From NCBI GenBank assembly GCA_013139755.1, contig WTAG01000334.1:1-7808 (forward strand): a DNA stretch of 7,808 bases, in the 5' to 3' direction. Shown here one piece after another: positions 1 through 6,415 of the stretch; the first letter of the stretch is position 1; each line of letters begins with the position of its first letter. Position numbers and translations under genes: made by a program. The notes beneath the pieces were generated by a model. The model did not search any database. It saw nothing but the letters and a program-made list of their open reading frames with translations, and had not been told where the DNA came from. The DNA comes from Methylomarinum sp. (GTDB lineage: Bacteria > Pseudomonadota > Gammaproteobacteria > Methylococcales > Methylomonadaceae).

Positions 1-434
1 AAGTCGATGATACGGCCGGGTGTGCCGATAATAATATCAACATTAGATTTAACGGATTCTAGCTGCTTTTTGTAATCAGTGCCGCCATAGATCAGTGCAT
101 ACTTTAAATTTAGATGTTTACCTAAAAGAAGCGCGTCTTTATGTATTTGAATCGCTAGTTCACGCGTTGGCGCAAGAATAAGAGCTCTAGGGTTTTTGAT
201 CTTTTCGCTTTCATCATTAATTAGATGTTGAAAGGTGGCAAGTAAGAATGCAGCGGTTTTCCCCGTTCCTGTTTGAGCTTGTCCGGCAATATCTTTGCCT
301 CTCAAGGAAAGTGGCAGTGTTTTATCTTGAATGGGGGTACATTCAATAAAACCAGCTTGATTAAGGCTTTTGATGATGGAGTCAGATAATTCCAGATTAC
401 TGAAGCGTGTTTTCGTTAAATGCGTTTTATTCAT
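1..434 (-). CDS. rhlB: ATP-dependent RNA helicase RhlB, N-terminal part (cut by window edge)
   Basis: DEAD-box RNA helicase; in enterobacteria RhlB unwinds RNA as a partner of RNase E in the degradosome. My minus-strand translation from the ATG at 434-432 starts MNKTHLTKTRFSNLELSD, close to E. coli RhlB (MSKTHLTEQKFSDF). The 144 complete codons show the family motifs in order: Q motif GFIECTPIQ (residues 28-36), motif I AQTGTGKT (53-60), motif Ia PTRELA (89-94), a GG pair at 117-118 and motif Ib TPGR (138-141). The DEAD box and the whole second RecA-like domain lie beyond the window. No in-frame ATG, GTG or TTG lies between this start and the upstream TAG, so the start is firm, although there is no clear Shine-Dalgarno sequence before it. 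It is divergent from trxA, the usual gammaproteobacterial arrangement, which supports RhlB over other DEAD-box paralogues. Confidence 0.93.
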   Translation of the reverse strand, partial: MNKTHLTKTRFSNLELSDSIIKSLNQAGFIECTPIQDKTLPLSLRGKDIAGQAQTGTGKTAAFLLATFQHLINDESEKIKNPRALILAPTRELAIQIHKDALLLGKHLNLKYALIYGGTDYKKQLESVKSNVDIIIGTPGRIID

Positions 435-474
435 TGCTATAGGATAACTTAAAAATCCATTTGTCTGAAATTGA

Positions 475-504
475 TTGACAATATATTGCTATCGACTCTA
501 TAGT
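475..504 (+). promoter_or_regulatory. sigma70-type promoter of trxA
   Basis: A perfect -35 hexamer TTGACA (475-480) is followed after 18 bases by TATAGT (499-504), five of six matches to TATAAT. Transcription would begin near 511, giving a leader of about 20 bases before the GTG at 532. It lies in the rhlB/trxA divergent gap; no equally good promoter was seen for rhlB on the other strand. Confidence 0.72.
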
Positions 505-531
505 TAGGTTTTAAAAATTTTGGAGAATAAG

Positions 532-858
532 GTGAGTGACTCGGTCCTTCATGTAACAGATGCTGATTTTAATGAAACTGTTATTAAGTCAGGAAGTCCT
601 GTATTGGTTGATTATTGGGCGGAATGGTGTGGTCCATGCAAGATGATTGCTCCTGTGCTGGATGAAATTGCAACTGAATACGCTGGTAAGCTAACAGTTG
701 TTAAATTAAATATTGACGATAACCCAGCAACACCGCAGCACTATGGCGTGCGAGGTATTCCAACATTAATGATTTTTAAAGACGGTGACGTTGAAGCGAC
801 TAAAGTAGGCGCTTTAAGTAAATCCCAGTTAGCTGATTTTATTGATAGCAATATCTAA
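532..858 (+). CDS. trxA: Thioredoxin 1 (TrxA)
   Basis: Cytoplasmic dithiol oxidoreductase that reduces protein disulfides, ribonucleotide reductase and 2-Cys peroxiredoxins, and is itself recharged by thioredoxin reductase. At 108 residues it matches the E. coli protein in length. The active site WCGPCK has cysteines 33 and 36; the buried Asp27 in VDYWAEW and the cis-proline at residue 77 in RGIPT are present, as is the C-terminal [10 protein letters not shown] helix region. I chose the GTG at 532: it gives [10 protein letters not shown], aligned with E. coli MSDKIIHLTD, and has GGAG at 522-525 six bases upstream. The longer in-frame TTG start at 520 overlaps that ribosome binding site and adds four unconserved residues. 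Upstream is a strong promoter; downstream, 206 bases separate it from rho, as in many gammaproteobacteria. Confidence 0.97.
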   Translation: MSDSVLHVTDADFNETVIKSGSPVLVDYWAEWCGPCKMIAPVLDEIATEYAGKLTVVKLNIDDNPATPQHYGVRGIPTLMIFKDGDVEATKVGALSKSQLADFIDSNI

Positions 859-867
859 ATGGCTGCA

Positions 868-905
868 AGAAACGGCCGTGGTGAATCACTTTCATGGCTG
901 TTTCT
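868..905 (+). terminator. Stem-loop after trxA, possible terminator
   Basis: Ten bases after the trxA stop, 868-880 can pair with 893-905 in 13 consecutive pairs (two G-U), closing a 12-base loop. The core arms read ACGGCCGTG and CATGGCTGT. The right arm contains TTT but no long T run follows, so this is either a weak intrinsic terminator or a structure that stabilises the 3' end of the trxA message. What is directly visible is the pairing; termination is inferred from position. Confidence 0.5.
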
Positions 906-906
906 G

Positions 907-958
907 AATATTTATTAGATTTGTGTCACAAATTAGTAGCGCAAATCTAGTAGATATT
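907..958. repeat. Long imperfect inverted repeat between trxA and rho
   Basis: Bases 907-926 can pair with 939-958 over 20 uninterrupted positions as RNA (16 Watson-Crick, four G-U), around a 12-base loop. It begins one base after the previous stem-loop. A smaller perfect palindrome, ATTTGTG-T-CACAAAT (919-933), lies inside it and would compete with the large fold, or could be a protein-binding site just upstream of the rho -10 element. The family of this element is not recognised. Confidence 0.55.
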
Positions 959-959
959 A

Positions 960-965
960 TATAAT
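960..965 (+). promoter_or_regulatory. -10 element of a candidate rho promoter
   Basis: A perfect TATAAT sits 99 bases upstream of the rho ATG. No good -35 hexamer is found 16-18 bases before it; the corresponding sequence lies within the right arm and loop of the inverted repeat at 907-958, so activation or a weak promoter is possible. Transcription would start near 972, at the foot of a small hairpin TACCC-6 nt-GGGTA (973-988). Confidence 0.45.
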
Positions 966-988
966 CCGCAAATACCCAATTCAGGGTA

Positions 989-1064
989 CCGTAGTCGATC
1001 CCGCATAATTACATTTTCTTTATACGGTTATTACCGCTTAGCATTTCTTTGAATCCTCATACAT
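989..1064 (+). promoter_or_regulatory. G-poor rho leader, candidate rut site
   Basis: The stretch before the rho start is pyrimidine-rich and poor in G; in 1001-1064 I count 15 C against 6 G, with several spaced YC dinucleotides and no strong internal structure. That composition is typical of Rho utilisation sites. The E. coli rho gene is known to be autoregulated by Rho-dependent termination in its leader, so a similar role here is plausible but not shown. No Shine-Dalgarno sequence precedes the ATG at 1065. Confidence 0.35.
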
Positions 1065-2321
1065 ATGAATCTGTCCGAATTAAAACTGAAACAAATTGGT
1101 GAAATTGTATCTATCGCCGAGTCTTTAGGTCTTGAAAACATCTCTAGAGCACGAAAACAAGAAGTTATTTATTCCATTTTGAAGAAACAAGCAAAAAGTG
1201 GGGAGGATATTTTCGGTGATGGTGTGCTGGAAATTCTACAGGATGGCTTTGGTTTTCTTCGATCCCCCGGTTGTTCATATTTAGCTGGCCCCGATGATAT
1301 TTATGTTTCCCCTAGTCAAATTAGACGGTTTAGTTTGCGTACAGGCGATACCATCAGTGGGAAAATAAGACCCCCTAAAGATAATGAGCGCTATTTTGCA
1401 ATGCTTAAAGTTGAAAAGATCAACTTCGAGCCACCTGAAAATGCAAAAAATAAGATTCTCTTTTCTAATTTAACACCGCTGTTTGCAAATAAACGTTTTA
1501 CGCTTGAGCAAGGTAACGGTACCAGTGAAGATCTTACAGGTCGAGTGATTGATTTAATTGCCCCGATTGGTAAAGGTCAGCGTGGTTTGATTGTTTCTCC
1601 GCCTAAGGCTGGTAAAACAATGATTTTGCAAAGTCTTGCGCATGCGATCGCAGAAAATAACCCTGAATGTTACTTAATTGTATTGCTTATTGATGAGAGA
1701 CCAGAAGAAGTAACAGAAATGCAACGCTGTGTACGTGGCGAGGTGGTTTCTAGTACTTTTGATGAACCAGCGTCTAGGCATGTACAAGTAGCCGATATGG
1801 TTATTGAAAAAGCCCGTCGATTAGTTGAGCATAAACACGATGTGGTTATATTGTTAGACTCACTAACTCGTTTAGCAAGAGCTTATAATATGGTGACACC
1901 TTCATCGGGTAAGATTTTATCGGGTGGTGTTGACGCCAATGCATTAGAAAAGCCTAAGCGCTTTTTCGGTGCGGCAAGAAATATTGAAGAAGGTGGTAGT
2001 TTAACTATTCTAGCAACCGCGCTTGTTGATACCGGCTCTAGAATGGATGAAGTTATTTACGAAGAATTCAAGGGTACAGGTAACATGGAGTTACACCTTG
2101 AGCGTAAAATTGCTGAGAAGCGTGTTTATCCAGCGATTAACATTAATCGTTCTGGCACGCGTCGTGAAGATTACCTAGTTGCTCCTGAAGAACTACAAAA
2201 AACCTGGATCTTACGCAAAATATTGCAACCTATGGATGAAATGTCAGCATCAGAATTTGTTCTAGGTAAGCTTAAAGGCTTTAAAACGAATGCAGAATTC
2301 TTTGAGTCAATGAAGAGATAG
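1065..2321 (+). CDS. rho: Transcription termination factor Rho
   Basis: Hexameric RNA-dependent ATPase and RNA-DNA helicase that ends transcription at rut-containing sites. The 418-residue product matches E. coli Rho (419 residues) almost without gaps. In order: an N-terminal helical domain (about 1-47), the OB-fold primary RNA site with QDGFGFLR (59-66; F62 and F64 stack RNA bases in E. coli), the Walker A loop PPKAGKT (179-185), a Walker B strand [10 protein letters not shown] near residue 260, the Q-loop SSGKILSGG near 281, and the R-loop region [13 protein letters not shown] near 320. No loop insertion of the kind seen in some high-GC bacteria is present. The ATG lacks a Shine-Dalgarno sequence, but MNLSELK matches E. 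coli MNLTELK, so the start is secure. It follows trxA, and converges on yggX. Confidence 0.98.
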   Translation: MNLSELKLKQIGEIVSIAESLGLENISRARKQEVIYSILKKQAKSGEDIFGDGVLEILQDGFGFLRSPGCSYLAGPDDIYVSPSQIRRFSLRTGDTISGKIRPPKDNERYFAMLKVEKINFEPPENAKNKILFSNLTPLFANKRFTLEQGNGTSEDLTGRVIDLIAPIGKGQRGLIVSPPKAGKTMILQSLAHAIAENNPECYLIVLLIDERPEEVTEMQRCVRGEVVSSTFDEPASRHVQVADMVIEKARRLVEHKHDVVILLDSLTRLARAYNMVTPSSGKILSGGVDANALEKPKRFFGAARNIEEGGSLTILATALVDTGSRMDEVIYEEFKGTGNMELHLERKIAEKRVYPAININRSGTRREDYLVAPEELQKTWILRKILQPMDEMSASEFVLGKLKGFKTNAEFFESMKR

Positions 2322-2331
2322 AATTAAAGCA

Positions 2332-2402
2332 GGCTCAAGACAAAAGACTCAAGGAAGAGCGCGAAGCACAGTTCTTTCTTTTTTAGTCTTTCGCCTTGAG
2401 CC
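2332..2402. terminator. Nested inverted repeat between rho and yggX, probable bidirectional terminator
   Basis: Three stacked arms can pair: GGCTCAAG (2332-2339) with CTTGAGCC (2395-2402), AAAGACT (2343-2349) with AGTCTTT (2385-2391), and AAGGAAGA (2351-2358) with TCTTTCTT (2373-2380, one G-U). A run of T follows the inner arm at 2379-2384, giving a plus-strand hairpin plus T-tract for rho. Alternative pairing of CTCAAGG (2348-2354) with CCTTGAG (2394-2400) is also possible. It fills most of the 93-base gap between two converging genes, which fits two-way termination. Confidence 0.6.
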
Positions 2403-2414
2403 ATTAGTCTGTTC

Positions 2415-2687
2415 TTAATCTTTTTGTGGTACATATCCTTCGGGCATTTCAAAGTCGCCTGAAAAAAGAAATTTTTCACGTTCTTCTTCTAAAAGCTTTT
2501 TTGCTTTTGGGTCAAAGCTGGCCAAACGTTGCTCGTTAATAATCATTGTTTGCATATTCATCCATTCTTGCCACGCTTGCTGCGACACATTCTCGTAGAT
2601 AAACTGACCTTTAGGGCCAGGGAAAGGTGGGCTTTCTAAACCTTCTGCTTCTATACCTAGTTTTGCGCATTTAATCATTCTAGTCAT
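2415..2687 (-). CDS. yggX: YggX, probable Fe(2+)-trafficking protein
   Basis: Small cytoplasmic protein of the YggX family. In E. coli and Salmonella it helps protect iron-sulfur enzymes against superoxide and has been proposed to carry iron; the exact mechanism is unsettled. The 90-residue length fits the family (E. coli 91). Visible family features are the N-terminal MTRMIKC with Cys7 in the conserved position, the AEG...FPGPKGQFIYENVS region, AWQEWMNMQTMIINE, a KKLLEEE helix, and the C-terminal FLFSGDFEMPEGYVP. Its ATG overlaps the mutY stop in an ATGA tetranucleotide (2684-2687), and AGGA lies six bases upstream inside mutY, so translation is probably coupled to mutY. The mutY-yggX pairing is widely conserved in gammaproteobacteria. 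Confidence 0.96.
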   Translation of the reverse strand: MTRMIKCAKLGIEAEGLESPPFPGPKGQFIYENVSQQAWQEWMNMQTMIINEQRLASFDPKAKKLLEEEREKFLFSGDFEMPEGYVPQKD

Positions 2688-3739
2688 GACTTTTCCTGTT
2701 GATAATGAGACTGTAAGAGTTTTTTTATGGGCGTTGGTAATCCCAAAGACCGAATCTGTTCTGTTTTATACCAGACTGATTGATTCGCTTCCATCACATT
2801 ATTTATAGGGTTTTCTGTTTTAACCAATGTTGCAGTGTAATCTAAGTGGTAATGAGAGAAAGTATGTCGTTGCTGATTGAGTTGTTTAATCGACTGAATG
2901 GGTAAATTGTTTTCTAAGCACCATGACTGCATATCGATTATTGAATCAAACTCAGGAAAGCTCCATAAACCACCCCAAATGCCAGATTCAGGTCTTTTTT
3001 CTAAAAATATTTCATTATTCTGGTTTTGTAATATTAAAAAAAATAGCTGTTTAACGGGTAATTTCTTTGCTGGTTTTGGTGTTGGAAAGTCCTGCACTTT
3101 ATTTTCTATTCTGGCGATACAATCGTTACTGACAGGGCAGTCCTGGCATTGTGGTTTGCTGCGTGTACACAAGGTGGCACCAAGATCCATCATTGCTTGG
3201 GTATAAGATGCGCAGCGTTCAATCGGGGTGTATTTTGAGCTTATTTCCCAAAGCTCATTACTGACCTTGCTATGACCTGCCCAGCCAGAAATGGCGTGAT
3301 GACGAGCTAATACGCGTCTGACATTGCCATCTAAAATTGGGTGGCTGTTATTAAAGGCAATGCTTAATATGGCACCAGCTGTTGAACGACCAATCCCGGG
3401 TAAAGCAGTGAGCAAGTCTAGATTGTTTGGAAACTCTCCACCGCTTTGGCTGATGAGTTGTGCTGTCTTGTGTAGGTTTCTTGCGCGGGCATAATAACCT
3501 AAGCCCGACCAGAGATGTAGGACGGAGTCTAGTGGGGCGTTGGCTAATGCGTGAATGTCAGGGAAATTTTGGATAAATTGCTTGAAGTAGGGGATTACAG
3601 TAACGACTTGTGTTTGCTGCAGCATGACTTCGGAGAGCCATGTCCTGTATGGGCTAATGTCTTGTTGCCAGGGTAAATTTTTTCTGCCATTTTGGTCGAA
3701 CCATGTAAGGATTTTCTGTTGAAATATTTCGGGGGGCAT
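2684..3739 (-). CDS. mutY: Adenine DNA glycosylase MutY
   Basis: Base-excision repair enzyme that removes adenine paired with 8-oxoguanine, preventing G:C to T:A mutations. Its 351 residues compare with 350 in E. coli. Features in order: catalytic Glu37 in WLSEVMLQQTQV, the helix-hairpin-helix LPGIGRSTAGA (113-123), catalytic Asp137 in ILDGNVRR, the 4Fe-4S cysteines 191, 198, 201 and 207 in the C-x6-C-x2-C-x5-C pattern, and a C-terminal MutT-like domain from about 230 with RHTFSHYHLD, which reads the 8-oxoguanine strand. All key residues are intact. The ATG at 3739 is followed by CCC CCC and has no obvious Shine-Dalgarno sequence, but MPPEIFQQKILTWFDQNGRK lines up with the E. coli N-terminus. 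It is 107 bases downstream of asmA and overlaps yggX. Confidence 0.97.
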   Translation of the reverse strand: MPPEIFQQKILTWFDQNGRKNLPWQQDISPYRTWLSEVMLQQTQVVTVIPYFKQFIQNFPDIHALANAPLDSVLHLWSGLGYYARARNLHKTAQLISQSGGEFPNNLDLLTALPGIGRSTAGAILSIAFNNSHPILDGNVRRVLARHHAISGWAGHSKVSNELWEISSKYTPIERCASYTQAMMDLGATLCTRSKPQCQDCPVSNDCIARIENKVQDFPTPKPAKKLPVKQLFFLILQNQNNEIFLEKRPESGIWGGLWSFPEFDSIIDMQSWCLENNLPIQSIKQLNQQRHTFSHYHLDYTATLVKTENPINNVMEANQSVWYKTEQIRSLGLPTPIKKLLQSHYQQEKS

Positions 3740-3780
3740 ACAGTGAGTCGTGGGAGGGTGGTCTATGTTTTTAGAATATC

Positions 3781-3824
3781 TGCTCTCTGGCGGTTTAGAG
3801 TGAGCACTAAACCGCCAGAAAGCA
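3781..3824. terminator. Strong stem-loop between asmA and mutY
   Basis: TGCT (3781-3784) plus 3786-3798 pairs with 3807-3819 plus AGCA (3821-3824): 17 pairs with a single C/A mismatch and an 8-base loop. The inner 13 pairs (TCTGGCGGTTTAG and its complement) are perfect. There is no T run after it on the minus strand, where asmA and mutY are read, so it is not a classical intrinsic terminator. It may partly terminate asmA transcripts, protect their 3' ends, or be a copy of a dispersed palindromic repeat. Confidence 0.5.
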
Positions 3825-3846
3825 ATGTTTGTAAGTAAGGGGTGGG

Positions 3847-5967
3847 TTAAAACAAACCCTTTAATAAGTTGCCTACGCCAGGACCAATTTTTTCATCCAG
3901 TTTTTTTATTAACTCATCTCTTTTTTTGTAAATTTTTTCTTTGTTCTTTTCCATTAGCATAGCTGCAATGTCAAGTTTATAGGTTGGTTTGGCGATAGTG
4001 TTCCCAACATTAACAATAATAGGAAGACCTTTTATTTTTTCTGGTGTAGTCGCGGTCGCTACAGTTTTCAGCAGTTTGGCGTTCACTGTGTAATCTAATT
4101 TTTCAGACACCAGGTTTGCAGTACCTTTGCCGTTAACACGAAGTTTAGAGGCTTCAGCATACAGATCGTCATTGCTTACTAGACCATTTTTTATTTTTGC
4201 TGTGCCTCTGATGACAGAAAAAACAGTTTGGTCGTTTTTGTTCTCAGTAGGTAGCGGTGTGCCATCGATTAAAGATTTACTGTTATCAATTATTTTTTGT
4301 AGGTTAAATCCCCTGATAACACCATCTTTAAAATTAAAGTTTATATTGCCATTTAGGGCTGATTTTATGGCTGCTGTGGTGTTGCCTCTACTTTGTATTT
4401 TTGCATTGGCATTAACGACACCACTCATTCTAGCTTCACCCAGCATATCTTTTAACAAAGGCTCTACATGGACGTTACTGAGTTTCTCGTTTAACGCGAG
4501 GGTAGGCGTCCTATTCTTGACGTTAATGGTGGTATAGCCTGTGTAATCACCTTTATAAAGCTGTTTGACTGATTGTTGAGTCTTTATTAGGCCGTTTTTA
4601 GCATTAAGTTTTAAACTCAAACCCTGCATATTTAAATTGTTGATTTTAAGGCTATCAATCGCGAGCAGCCCATTTACGTTTAATCCTCGTAGTGTTTCAA
4701 CAGGAAATAAAGCTGCACCAGCCGCTGCAGCACTTGCAGGTGTAGCTACTGGTTTTGAAGACTTTCCTTTTGCTGCTGGTGCTAAGTAGCGGTCAGCATC
4801 AATTGCATCTATTTTAAGATTAAAGTTGATAGCAGGCTTTGCAAAATTATTGATTTTGCTAGAGCCGCTAATATTAGTATCGTCTAACTTAATGGCTAGA
4901 TTTTTAATGTCTGCAGAATCAGGTGTAGCAAGCAGGTTTAGGGCGACAGATAATCTGTTAAGCGCTTTAGGATCTTGCATTTTAGGCAAAGGTATCGCCA
5001 TAGACTTCATTAGTTGAGCGAGATTAAATTCTTCTATATTAATACTGCCTTTAAATACAGGCTTATCCTTGATATTTGTTCCGTTAATATTTGCTAATAA
5101 AGTTAAGTTGTTAGTATTAAGCTTTAAGTCAGTAATATCGATGGTTTGTTGGGCTAAATTAAGCGCTATCTCGGCCAATAAGGTAACAGTTAAAGATTCC
5201 CCTGGAATGTCTTTGCCTCTGGTGATGCTTTCTATATTGATCGCGGTGAGTTTAAAATTATCAAGTTGTTCGTTAATGATTAAATCGGTAGAAAAACTGA
5301 GGGTTTCAGTCAGCTCAGGTTCGGAGTTGCTTATTTTTAATGATAAATCAACATCAATGGCTTGATCAAAAACCAGCTTCCCAGTAGAGAAGTTGAAATC
5401 ATTAATTTCAATATGCTTGCCTTGCTGCTGGTCATCCCAGATAATTTTAGCTTGTTCTATAGATACGCCGCCGATTGCTAATGCAGCAAGTGGAGAGGCG
5501 CTTGGTGCTTTTTCTGTATCTGTCGTCGAGGTTTTAGCTGGTTCAATTTCTGGATCTGTTTTTGCACCGGCTAAATCATCCCAATTGCTAATGCCTTGTT
5601 TGTTTTTTGCTAGGTTTAAAGTTAAGCCTTTTAATACAATGCGGCTAACTTCCAGTTTTTTTGATAGTAGCGGTAATAACTTAACTTTAACGTTACTTTC
5701 TTCGATTTCAGCAAATGGCTGCTCAGGAAAACCTTGTGCATTACTTAATGATAACTTTCCAGTGGAAATACCAATCCATGGGAAAACAGATAAATCTAAA
5801 TCACCTTCTATGAGTAAGTCTCTACCCGTATTTTCTTTGACAGCAGTTTGGATTTCAGGTTTAAAGTCATTGGGGTTGATAAACAAAGGTAATGCCACAG
5901 CAGCAATAACGATTAACAAAATAACTGAGGCAAGGACGTATAAAACAATTTTAAGCAGACGACTCAT
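3847..5967 (-). CDS. asmA: AsmA family protein, inner-membrane anchored
   Basis: Large periplasm-facing protein of the AsmA family, whose members are linked to outer-membrane assembly and, more recently, to lipid transport between membranes. The 706-residue product begins with one hydrophobic segment (residues about 5-30), followed by the typical INPNDFKPEIQTAVKENTGRD, IEGDLDLSVFPWIG and LLPLLSKKLEVSRIVLKG stretches that align with E. coli AsmA. A flexible Ser/Ala/Pro-rich linker lies near residues 400-420 (ATPASAAAAGAA), then the C-terminal AsmA domain with GDYTGYTTINVKNRTP, LKDMLGEARMSG and FNFKDGVIRGFNLQKIID. It is longer than E. coli AsmA (617) because of a long middle beta-rich part. A weak GTGAG lies upstream of the ATG. 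Placement before mutY is known from Pseudomonas-type genomes; any functional link with mutY is unlikely. Confidence 0.9.
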   Translation of the reverse strand: MSRLLKIVLYVLASVILLIVIAAVALPLFINPNDFKPEIQTAVKENTGRDLLIEGDLDLSVFPWIGISTGKLSLSNAQGFPEQPFAEIEESNVKVKLLPLLSKKLEVSRIVLKGLTLNLAKNKQGISNWDDLAGAKTDPEIEPAKTSTTDTEKAPSASPLAALAIGGVSIEQAKIIWDDQQQGKHIEINDFNFSTGKLVFDQAIDVDLSLKISNSEPELTETLSFSTDLIINEQLDNFKLTAINIESITRGKDIPGESLTVTLLAEIALNLAQQTIDITDLKLNTNNLTLLANINGTNIKDKPVFKGSINIEEFNLAQLMKSMAIPLPKMQDPKALNRLSVALNLLATPDSADIKNLAIKLDDTNISGSSKINNFAKPAINFNLKIDAIDADRYLAPAAKGKSSKPVATPASAAAAGAALFPVETLRGLNVNGLLAIDSLKINNLNMQGLSLKLNAKNGLIKTQQSVKQLYKGDYTGYTTINVKNRTPTLALNEKLSNVHVEPLLKDMLGEARMSGVVNANAKIQSRGNTTAAIKSALNGNINFNFKDGVIRGFNLQKIIDNSKSLIDGTPLPTENKNDQTVFSVIRGTAKIKNGLVSNDDLYAEASKLRVNGKGTANLVSEKLDYTVNAKLLKTVATATTPEKIKGLPIIVNVGNTIAKPTYKLDIAAMLMEKNKEKIYKKRDELIKKLDEKIGPGVGNLLKGLF

Positions 5968-5996
5968 TTTTTAATCTCACTGTTTTAAAAGGTGTA

Positions 5997-6030
5997 TTGA
6001 TAAAAGATATAGCTTATGATTATCATTTTT
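5997..6030 (+). promoter_or_regulatory. Candidate promoter overlapping a Fur-box-like palindrome
   Basis: In the asmA / small membrane gene divergent gap, TTGATA (5997-6002) and TATCAT (6021-6026) are spaced by 18 bases and could drive the plus-strand gene. The -10 lies within the perfect palindrome ATGAT-T-ATCAT (6016-6026). The 19 bases 6012-6030 match 14 positions of the classical Fur consensus GATAATGATAATCATTATC. If Fur binds here it would block the promoter. Promoter and regulator are both inferred from sequence. Confidence 0.4.
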
Positions 6031-6075
6031 GCATTGGTTCTAAGACTGATTTTAGCTGGATTGAGGACTAAAGCA

Positions 6076-6111
6076 ATGTATTTAACTGAAAAAAAGGGGG
6101 CGCAATGTTAA
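6076..6111 (+). CDS. Possible 11-codon upstream reading frame
   Basis: ATG at 6076 opens a frame MYLTEKKGAQC that stops at TAA 6109-6111, overlapping the ATG (6105-6107) of the membrane protein gene in another frame. A GAGG at 6063-6066, nine bases upstream, is a conventional Shine-Dalgarno placement, whereas the main gene has only a G run (6096-6100). Such a stop/start overlap would allow coupled translation. Eleven codons can occur by chance, so this is a weak call. Confidence 0.25.
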   Translation: MYLTEKKGAQC

Positions 6112-6344
6112 TTATATTGGCTGCTATTATCACTGTAATCGTTTTCTTTCATTCGGGGAAAAAAAACAGTGAAAATGGCATAAGATGGGCTGTGATAGGG
6201 TTGTTTGGTTATATTTTAGGTTTTGCTATAGGCATGGCATTTATTGGTGAAACATTTATTTCTATCTTTATTGCCTGCGCTATTGTTTATTTTACGCATA
6301 TCCAATTATCAAGGGTAGCGTTGAAAAATAAGGTAAGTGAGTAA
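6105..6344 (+). CDS. Small membrane protein of unknown function, three hydrophobic segments
   Basis: The 79-residue product is not recognised. It shows hydrophobic segments at about residues 2-15, 28-47 and 50-64, a short basic/polar loop HSGKKNSENG (16-25) between the first two, a tight turn with Glu49 between the second and third, and a charged C-terminal tail (SRVALKNKVSE). The GLFGYILGFAIG stretch has regularly spaced glycines, as in helix-packing faces. An inner-membrane location is likely. The ATG at 6105 follows AGGGGGCGCA, a poor to moderate ribosome site. It stands alone between a candidate promoter and a strong terminator, so it is probably a single-gene transcript. Compact boundaries and a convincing membrane pattern argue that it is real; its role cannot be told. 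Confidence 0.7.
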   Translation: MLIILAAIITVIVFFHSGKKNSENGIRWAVIGLFGYILGFAIGMAFIGETFISIFIACAIVYFTHIQLSRVALKNKVSE

Positions 6345-6362
6345 AGAAAAAGATTCAGTATA

Positions 6363-6390
6363 AAAAAGCGGGCTAATGAGCCCGCTTTTT
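6363..6390. terminator. Bidirectional intrinsic terminator
   Basis: GCGGGCT (6368-6374) pairs perfectly with AGCCCGC (6379-6385) around the loop AATG, flanked by five A before and five T after, which extend the stem to 12 pairs and provide a T-tract in both directions. It lies between the converging small membrane protein and peroxiredoxin genes and should end both transcripts. Confidence 0.92.
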
Positions 6391-6415
6391 ATGCTAAACG
6401 CTATAGTAGCTTAGT

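Noticed and set aside
520..531. TTG start extending trxA by four residues
   Set aside because: The extension covers the Shine-Dalgarno sequence used by the GTG at 532 and is not conserved in thioredoxins.
921..933. TTTGTG-T-CACAAA as a CRP site
   Set aside because: The half-sites TGTG/CACA are only one to two bases apart instead of the six expected between TGTGA and TCACA, so it does not fit CRP.
2898..3206. Plus-strand open frame of 102 codons opposite mutY
   Set aside because: It is the complement of the conserved MutY iron-sulfur and C-terminal region; no independent coding signal.
4127..5974. Four plus-strand open frames (4127-4537, 4826-5017, 5069-5365, 5393-5974) opposite asmA
   Set aside because: They are antisense to a gene with clear AsmA-family similarity, have low-complexity or leucine/serine-rich translations without recognisable domains, and lack ribosome sites.
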